Source of the DNA: Methylobacterium iners
Lineage (GTDB): Bacteria; Pseudomonadota; Alphaproteobacteria; Rhizobiales; Beijerinckiaceae
Direction: 5' to 3'
NCBI RefSeq assembly: GCF_022179305.1
Contig: NZ_BPQP01000019.1
Coordinates: 22,853 to 86,852 of the forward strand
Length of the DNA stretch: 64,000 nucleotides
Part shown: piece after piece, positions 59,858 to 64,000 of the stretch
Position numbering within the stretch: the first letter of the stretch is position 1
How the letters are laid out: each line of letters opens with the position of its first letter
Translations under genes and position numbers: made by a program
Notes under the pieces: model-generated
Told to the model about the DNA's origin: nothing
The model's input: the letters and a program-made list of their open reading frames with translations, nothing else
Database searches by the model: none

Positions 59858-60289
59858 ATGGCGGACGCGGCCGAGCAACTGACGATCCGGGCCTTCACGG
59901 AGGCGGACCGGGGCGCGGTCAAGGATCTCTGGCGCGCCTGCGGCCTCATCGTCCCGCACAACGACCCCGACCGCGACATCGACGGCGCCGCGGGCAAGCC
60001 GAACTCGGACATCCTGGTCGGCCTCGCCCCCGACGGCCGGATCGCCGCCTCCGTCATGGTCGGGCACGACGGGCACCGGGGCTGGCTCTACTACGTCGCC
60101 GTCGCCCCCTCGCGGCAGGGGCAGGGCCTCGGCCGCGACATCGTGGCGTCGGGCGAGGCCTGGCTGCGGGCAAAGGGCGTGCCGAAGGCGCAGCTCATGA
60201 TCCGCGAGACGAACCTCGCGGTGCGCGACTTCTACGCCAGCCTCGGATGGCGGCCGATCCCGCGCCTCGTCATGGAACGCTGGCTCTGA
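59858..60289 (+). CDS. GNAT family N-acetyltransferase
   Basis: About 143 residues, ATG 59858 with GGGAGA upstream. Acetyl-CoA-binding motif A is clear: LYYVAVAPSRQGQGLGRDIV with R/Q-x-x-G-x-G/A, followed by MIRETNLAVRDFYASLGWRP (motif B), which is typical of the YpeA-like branch. Substrate unknown. It is divergent from the GT4/METTL20 pair and runs in the same direction as topoisomerase IB, 68 bp further on. Confidence 0.88.
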   Translation: MADAAEQLTIRAFTEADRGAVKDLWRACGLIVPHNDPDRDIDGAAGKPNSDILVGLAPDGRIAASVMVGHDGHRGWLYYVAVAPSRQGQGLGRDIVASGEAWLRAKGVPKAQLMIRETNLAVRDFYASLGWRPIPRLVMERWL

Positions 60290-60357
60290 GCCTTCGCCGC
60301 CTCGGAACAGGGCGCGACCGCGCCCGGTTGCTTGAGGCAGAGGCGGGGAGGTTCGGG

Positions 60358-61554
60358 ATGTTGTCGGAGTGCGAGGGGAGCTCGGCCGGAATCGCCGATC
60401 CGCGCGAGGCCGCCAGGGAGGCGGGTCTCACCTATGTCGACGACGGGATGCCCGGCCTGACGCGGCGCAAGTCCGGCACCGGCTTCAGCTACCGCGACGC
60501 CAAGGGCGAGCCCGTGCGCGACCCGGCGACCCTGGCCCGGATCCGCTCGCTCGCGATCCCGCCCGCCTATACCGATGTCTGGATCTGCCCGCGCGCCAAC
60601 GGCCACATCCAGGCCACCGGCCGCGACGCCAAGGGCCGCAAGCAGTACCGCTACCACCCGGATTTCCGGCAGGCGCGGGAATCGACGAAGTTCGAGCACA
60701 TCATGGCCTTCGCCGATGCGCTGCCGGGTCTGCGCGCGCGGATCGACCGCGACATGAAGCGTCCCGGCCTCTCCCGCGAGAAGGTGCTGGCGACGGTGGT
60801 CCACCTCCTCGAGACCACCCTGATCCGGGTGGGCAACGACGATTACGCGAAGTCCAACCGCAGCTACGGCCTCACCACCCTGCGCAATCCCCACGTCAAG
60901 GTCGAGGGCACGGAGCTGAAGTTCCGGTTCAGGGGCAAGAGCGGCAAGACCTGGAATCTTTCGATCAAGGACCGCCGGGTCGCCAAGATCGTGAAGGCCT
61001 GCCAGGAGCTGCCGGGCCAGGAGCTGTTCCAGTATCTCGACGAGGAGGGCGAGCGCCGGGACGTCACCTCGGCCGACGTCAACGCGTATCTGCGCGAGAT
61101 CACCGGCCAGGACATCACGGCCAAGGATTTCCGGACCTGGGCCGGGACGGTGCTGGCGGCGCTGGCGCTGCAGGAATTCGAGGCCTTCGACAGCGAGGCC
61201 GCCGCCAAGCGCAACCTGCGCGCCGCGATCGAGGGCGTCGCGGCGCGGCTCGGCAACACGCCGACGATCTGCCGCAAGTGCTACATCCACCCCCAGGTGC
61301 TCGATAGCTACGTCGAGGGCGCCCTGCTGCTCCAGGTCAAGGATGCGGTTGAGGACGAGTTGCGCGACGACCTGGAGCGCCTCAGGCCAGAGGAGGCGGC
61401 GGTCCTCACCCTGCTTCAGGGCCGTCTCGCCGCGGCCGAGGCGGCGTCCCCGGCCGGCAAGTCCCGCCCGCTGAGAGCGGCCCAGGGCAAGGCGGAGGGG
61501 ACGAGGAAGCGCCGGGCCGCAGGCGGTGACGTCCCGAGAGCCGTCGCCTCCTGA
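60358..61554 (+). CDS. DNA topoisomerase IB (poxvirus-type)
   Basis: About 398 residues, ATG 60358 with GGGAGG upstream. Small type IB enzyme that relaxes supercoils through a 3'-phosphotyrosine. N-terminal domain (AIPPAYTDVWICPRANGHIQ, GRKQYRYHPDFRQARE) and catalytic domain with LIRVGNDDYAKSNRSYGLTT (catalytic Arg157), KFRFRGKSGKTWNL (Lys197), KDFRTWAGTVLA (Arg259 with the His-equivalent position) and the nucleophile Tyr in CRKCYIHPQVLDSY (Tyr309). A Lys/Arg-rich tail follows. Bacterial members are common in alphaproteobacteria. Confidence 0.93.
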   Translation: MLSECEGSSAGIADPREAAREAGLTYVDDGMPGLTRRKSGTGFSYRDAKGEPVRDPATLARIRSLAIPPAYTDVWICPRANGHIQATGRDAKGRKQYRYHPDFRQARESTKFEHIMAFADALPGLRARIDRDMKRPGLSREKVLATVVHLLETTLIRVGNDDYAKSNRSYGLTTLRNPHVKVEGTELKFRFRGKSGKTWNLSIKDRRVAKIVKACQELPGQELFQYLDEEGERRDVTSADVNAYLREITGQDITAKDFRTWAGTVLAALALQEFEAFDSEAAAKRNLRAAIEGVAARLGNTPTICRKCYIHPQVLDSYVEGALLLQVKDAVEDELRDDLERLRPEEAAVLTLLQGRLAAAEAASPAGKSRPLRAAQGKAEGTRKRRAAGGDVPRAVAS

Positions 61555-61658
61555 TCGCACTGCGACGCCGCGGCCCGCACGTCGGGATGCGGCCGCCACG
61601 GATATCGGTTAAGTCATCTCGCGACGGTCCCACGACGCCACGAATCCGGGAACAAGCC

Positions 61659-63074
61659 ATGGAAGTCGACGCGCTGCTCCTCTCGCGCATCCAGTTCGGC
61701 TTCACGATGGCCTTCCACATCATCTTCCCGGCCTTCACGATCGGGCTCGCGAGCTTCCTCGCCCGGCTCGAGGCGCAGTGGCTCTGGACCGGCAACACGA
61801 TGTACCGGAACCTCTACAAGTTCTGGGTCAAGGTCTTCGCGGTCTCCTTCGGCCTCGGCGTCGTGTCGGGGATCGTGATGAGCTACCAGCTCGGCACGAA
61901 CTGGTCGCGCTACTCCGACTTCACCGGCAACGTGCTCGGGCCGCTGATCCAGTACGAGGTGATCACGGCCTTCTTCCTGGAGGCCGGCTTCCTCGGGATC
62001 ATGCTGTTCGGCTGGGACCGGGTCGGCGACCGGCTCCACTTCGTCTCGACCTGCATGGTCGCCTTCGGCACGCTCGTCTCCGCCTTCTGGATCCTCTCGG
62101 CCAATTCCTGGATGCAGACGCCGGACGGCTTCGTCGTCGAGAACGGCCGGGCCGTGGCGACGGATTGGATGAAGGTGATCTTCAACCCGTCCTTCCCGAT
62201 CCGCTACGCCCACATGGTGATGGGCTGCTTCCTCACCACCGCCTTCGCGGTCGCGGGCATGTCGGCCTGGATGATCCTGCGCGCGCGCAAGGAGCCGCCG
62301 GAGAAGGTCGCCGGCGCCCGCCTGTCGATGTCGATGGCGCTGTGGTTCGCGGTGATCTGCGCGCCGATCCAGGCGGTGATCGGCGACGGCCACGGGCTCG
62401 CCGTGCTTAAGTACCAGCCGACCAAGCTCGCCGCGATCGAGGCGAACTGGGACCGGCAGGCCAACATGCCGCTCCTGCTCTTCGCGATCCCGAACGAGAA
62501 GGAGGAGCGCAACGACTTCGAGATCGGCATCCCGAAGCTCGGCAGCTACATCCTGACCCACGACTTCTCGGGCGTGATCCCTGGCCTGAAGGACGTGCCG
62601 CGCGACCAGCGCCCGCCGGTCTGGCCGGTCTTCTACTCGTTCCGGATCATGGTCGCGATTGGCCTAGCGATGATCTTGATCGGGTTCTGGAGCCTGTACC
62701 TGCGCTGGCGCGGCACGCTCTACACCAACCGGACCTTCCTCACCTGCACCATGCTGATGACGCCCTCGGGCTTCGGCGCCGTGCTGTTCGGCTGGTTCAC
62801 GGCCGAGATCGGCCGCCAGCCCTGGATCGTCTACGGCCAGATGCGGACGGCGGACGCGCATTCCCCGCTGACGGTGAACGCGGTGACGACCTCGCTGATC
62901 GCCTTCCTGATCGCCTACACCTTCATCTTCGGCTTCGGCAGCTACTACCTCGCGAAGCTGCTGCGCAAAGGGCCCGAGCCGCTCGAGGAGGCGATCCGCG
63001 GTGGCGACGTGTCCCAGAAGCCCAAGCGCCCGCTGTCGGCCGTCGACGAGGACCTCAAGCCGAACCCGGCCTGA
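61659..63074 (+). CDS. cydA: Cytochrome bd/CIO-type quinol oxidase subunit I
   Basis: About 471 residues, ATG 61659 (an in-frame ATG at 61587 adds hydrophilic sequence with no RBS). Membrane protein with about nine helices. Haem ligands: RIQFGFTMAFHIIFPAFTIG (first His, haem b595/d side), RYAHMVMGCFLTTAFAVAGM (second His) and the Met of haem b558 in the later helices. QAVIGDGHGLAVLKYQPTKL precedes a short Q loop, and FGWFTAEIGRQPWIVYGQMR is the conserved quinol-site signature; the short loop is the cyanide-insensitive type. It oxidises quinol and reduces O2. No cydB follows: the next gene is convergent 26 bp away, so subunit II must be elsewhere or absent. Confidence 0.93.
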   Translation: MEVDALLLSRIQFGFTMAFHIIFPAFTIGLASFLARLEAQWLWTGNTMYRNLYKFWVKVFAVSFGLGVVSGIVMSYQLGTNWSRYSDFTGNVLGPLIQYEVITAFFLEAGFLGIMLFGWDRVGDRLHFVSTCMVAFGTLVSAFWILSANSWMQTPDGFVVENGRAVATDWMKVIFNPSFPIRYAHMVMGCFLTTAFAVAGMSAWMILRARKEPPEKVAGARLSMSMALWFAVICAPIQAVIGDGHGLAVLKYQPTKLAAIEANWDRQANMPLLLFAIPNEKEERNDFEIGIPKLGSYILTHDFSGVIPGLKDVPRDQRPPVWPVFYSFRIMVAIGLAMILIGFWSLYLRWRGTLYTNRTFLTCTMLMTPSGFGAVLFGWFTAEIGRQPWIVYGQMRTADAHSPLTVNAVTTSLIAFLIAYTFIFGFGSYYLAKLLRKGPEPLEEAIRGGDVSQKPKRPLSAVDEDLKPNPA

Positions 63075-63099
63075 GCGCTTCGACGACGATCAAGCCTCC

Positions 63100-63786
63100 T
63101 CAGAACCGCGCGGCCGCCTCGATCCGGGCGTGACGAACCGGCCCCTCCCCCGCGCCGCGCCGTGCCGGCTCGGTCTCGAGGACGGGCGCGAGGCCCAGGG
63201 TCCGGGCCAGCGAGACGAGGTCCTTGAGACGGCCCGTCTGGGTCTTGCGGCGCAGGTTGAGCCGGTGGGTCTCAACCGTGCGGACGCTCAGGCTGAGGCG
63301 GCGCGCCACCTCCTTGTTGCTGAAGCCGGCGCTGAGGAACCGCAGGATCTCCGCCTCGCGCGGCGTCAGGCTGTCGCTCGATTCCAGGCTGCGGGGCGCG
63401 CTGTCCTGCACGGCCGGCGACGGGGCGCTGCGCGCCAGCGCGAGGACGAGGGCGCAGACCTCGCGGGGCGGCACGCCACGGGCGACGAAGGCATCGGTCC
63501 CGGCGTCGAGGAGGCGGCGCAGATCCTCGCCGCCGAGCGCCTGGAAGGCGACCAGGATGCGAAGGCGCGGCTGGCGTTCCCTCAAGCCCGCGATCCGCGC
63601 GATGGCGACGTCGACGAGCGCGTCCCGGACGAAGACCAGGGCGACGGCGTTCATTCCGGCGACCGCGCCGCCGAGATCAGCCTCGCCGAATGTGTGAAGC
63701 GCCGGTTCGTGCTCGAGGGTCGCACGCCAGGTGGAACCGAGATCCTCCGGCTCGTCGATGATCAGTACCCCTACGGCGTCGTTCAT
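63100..63786 (-). CDS. LuxR/NarL-family regulator with degenerate receiver
   Basis: About 228 residues, ATG 63786. C-terminal HTH is clear: LTPREAEILRFLSAGFSNKE, VARRLSLSVRTVETHRLNLR and RKTQTGRLKDLVSLARTLGL, the LuxR_C signature. The N-terminal part has a receiver shape (VGVLIIDEPEDLGSTW, LRILVAFQALGGEDLRRLLD, GTDAFVARG) but no convincing phosphoacceptor Asp in a VDxxLP-type loop, and the switch Ser/Thr and Lys are altered, so it is probably phosphorylation-independent. Convergent with cydA. Regulated genes cannot be told. Confidence 0.87.
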   Translation of the reverse strand: MNDAVGVLIIDEPEDLGSTWRATLEHEPALHTFGEADLGGAVAGMNAVALVFVRDALVDVAIARIAGLRERQPRLRILVAFQALGGEDLRRLLDAGTDAFVARGVPPREVCALVLALARSAPSPAVQDSAPRSLESSDSLTPREAEILRFLSAGFSNKEVARRLSLSVRTVETHRLNLRRKTQTGRLKDLVSLARTLGLAPVLETEPARRGAGEGPVRHARIEAAARF

Positions 63787-64000
63787 GCCGCTCACCCCTT
63801 TCTTGTCCCATCGCGGCACATCGCGATCGGGATGGGAAAGAGAGGATCAAGACTCGTTCCAGGAGTTTCTTGCTTCGATTTCACCTAGACTCGGGCGGAG
63901 GTGCACCAAGACTCGCGAAAACTTCGGGATTCAGGAGGCCGGTAAGGTTAAAGGCTGTGCCGCGAAGGCACAGGCCCTGATGGTTGGTCCATCCACCCAC

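Overview
The window looks like chromosome of a Methylobacterium/Methylorubrum-type alphaproteobacterium (Hyphomicrobiales). The DNA is very GC-rich, with strong third-position G/C bias in the core genes. The core genes have a methylobacterial flavour: class I PBPs, HdeD, a Crp-family regulator, PhoR, LeuA, eukaryotic-type topoisomerase IB, a CIO-type CydA and many short palindromic interspersed repeats. The genus is an inference from gene content, not from a marker gene.

Layout. 1-5.3 kb: the end of a chemoreceptor, then three minus-strand envelope genes (a PBP1A with an unusual C-terminal nuclease-like domain, HdeD, a lytic transglycosylase). 5.6-16.7 kb: a co-directional run of ten genes that reads as an uncharacterised biosynthetic cluster: inositol-3-phosphate synthase, HD-like protein, methyltransferase, Gfo/Idh/MocA oxidoreductase, YcaO protein, TIM-barrel epimerase, GT4 glycosyltransferase, PIG-L deacetylase, UDG-like protein and an integral membrane flippase-like protein. 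It ends next to a PhoR-type kinase. The Ino1 + GT4 + PIG-L trio mirrors the first half of mycothiol biosynthesis, but the later steps are replaced by a stand-alone YcaO enzyme. 18-23.4 kb: regulators, small envelope proteins and leuA.

23.56-39.18 kb: an integrated island of about 15.6 kb in a tRNA-Lys(CTT) gene, bounded by a perfect 48-bp direct repeat (attL/attR). Its integrase is next to attR. It carries two AlpA/excisionase-like proteins, a RepA-type helicase, a small-terminase-like protein, several unknown genes and a lower-GC 1445-residue STAND/NACHT-like ATPase that ends in a PD-(D/E)xK nuclease-like motif. The gene set resembles a phage satellite carrying an anti-phase/anti-phage cargo gene. 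Nested in it is a 703-bp element with about 24-bp terminal inverted repeats and an 8-bp target duplication. That element holds only an HNH-nuclease-like gene and a 60-residue gene, and it has interrupted another small gene.

39.2-64 kb: a HigB/HigA-like toxin-antitoxin pair with a 14-bp-arm operator beside attR; a PstS-like protein paired with a Na/Pi cotransporter; a low-GC toxin fragment/DUF4279 pair; an OmpA-family envelope protein; a cysteine synthase; a DUF3309 micro-protein; a protease-like protein; the alpha-2-macroglobulin/PBP1C pair; a glycosyltransferase/lysine-methyltransferase-like pair; GNAT; topoisomerase IB; an apparently orphan cydA; and a LuxR-type regulator. All functional statements rest on reading motifs and neighbourhoods by eye; no searches were run.
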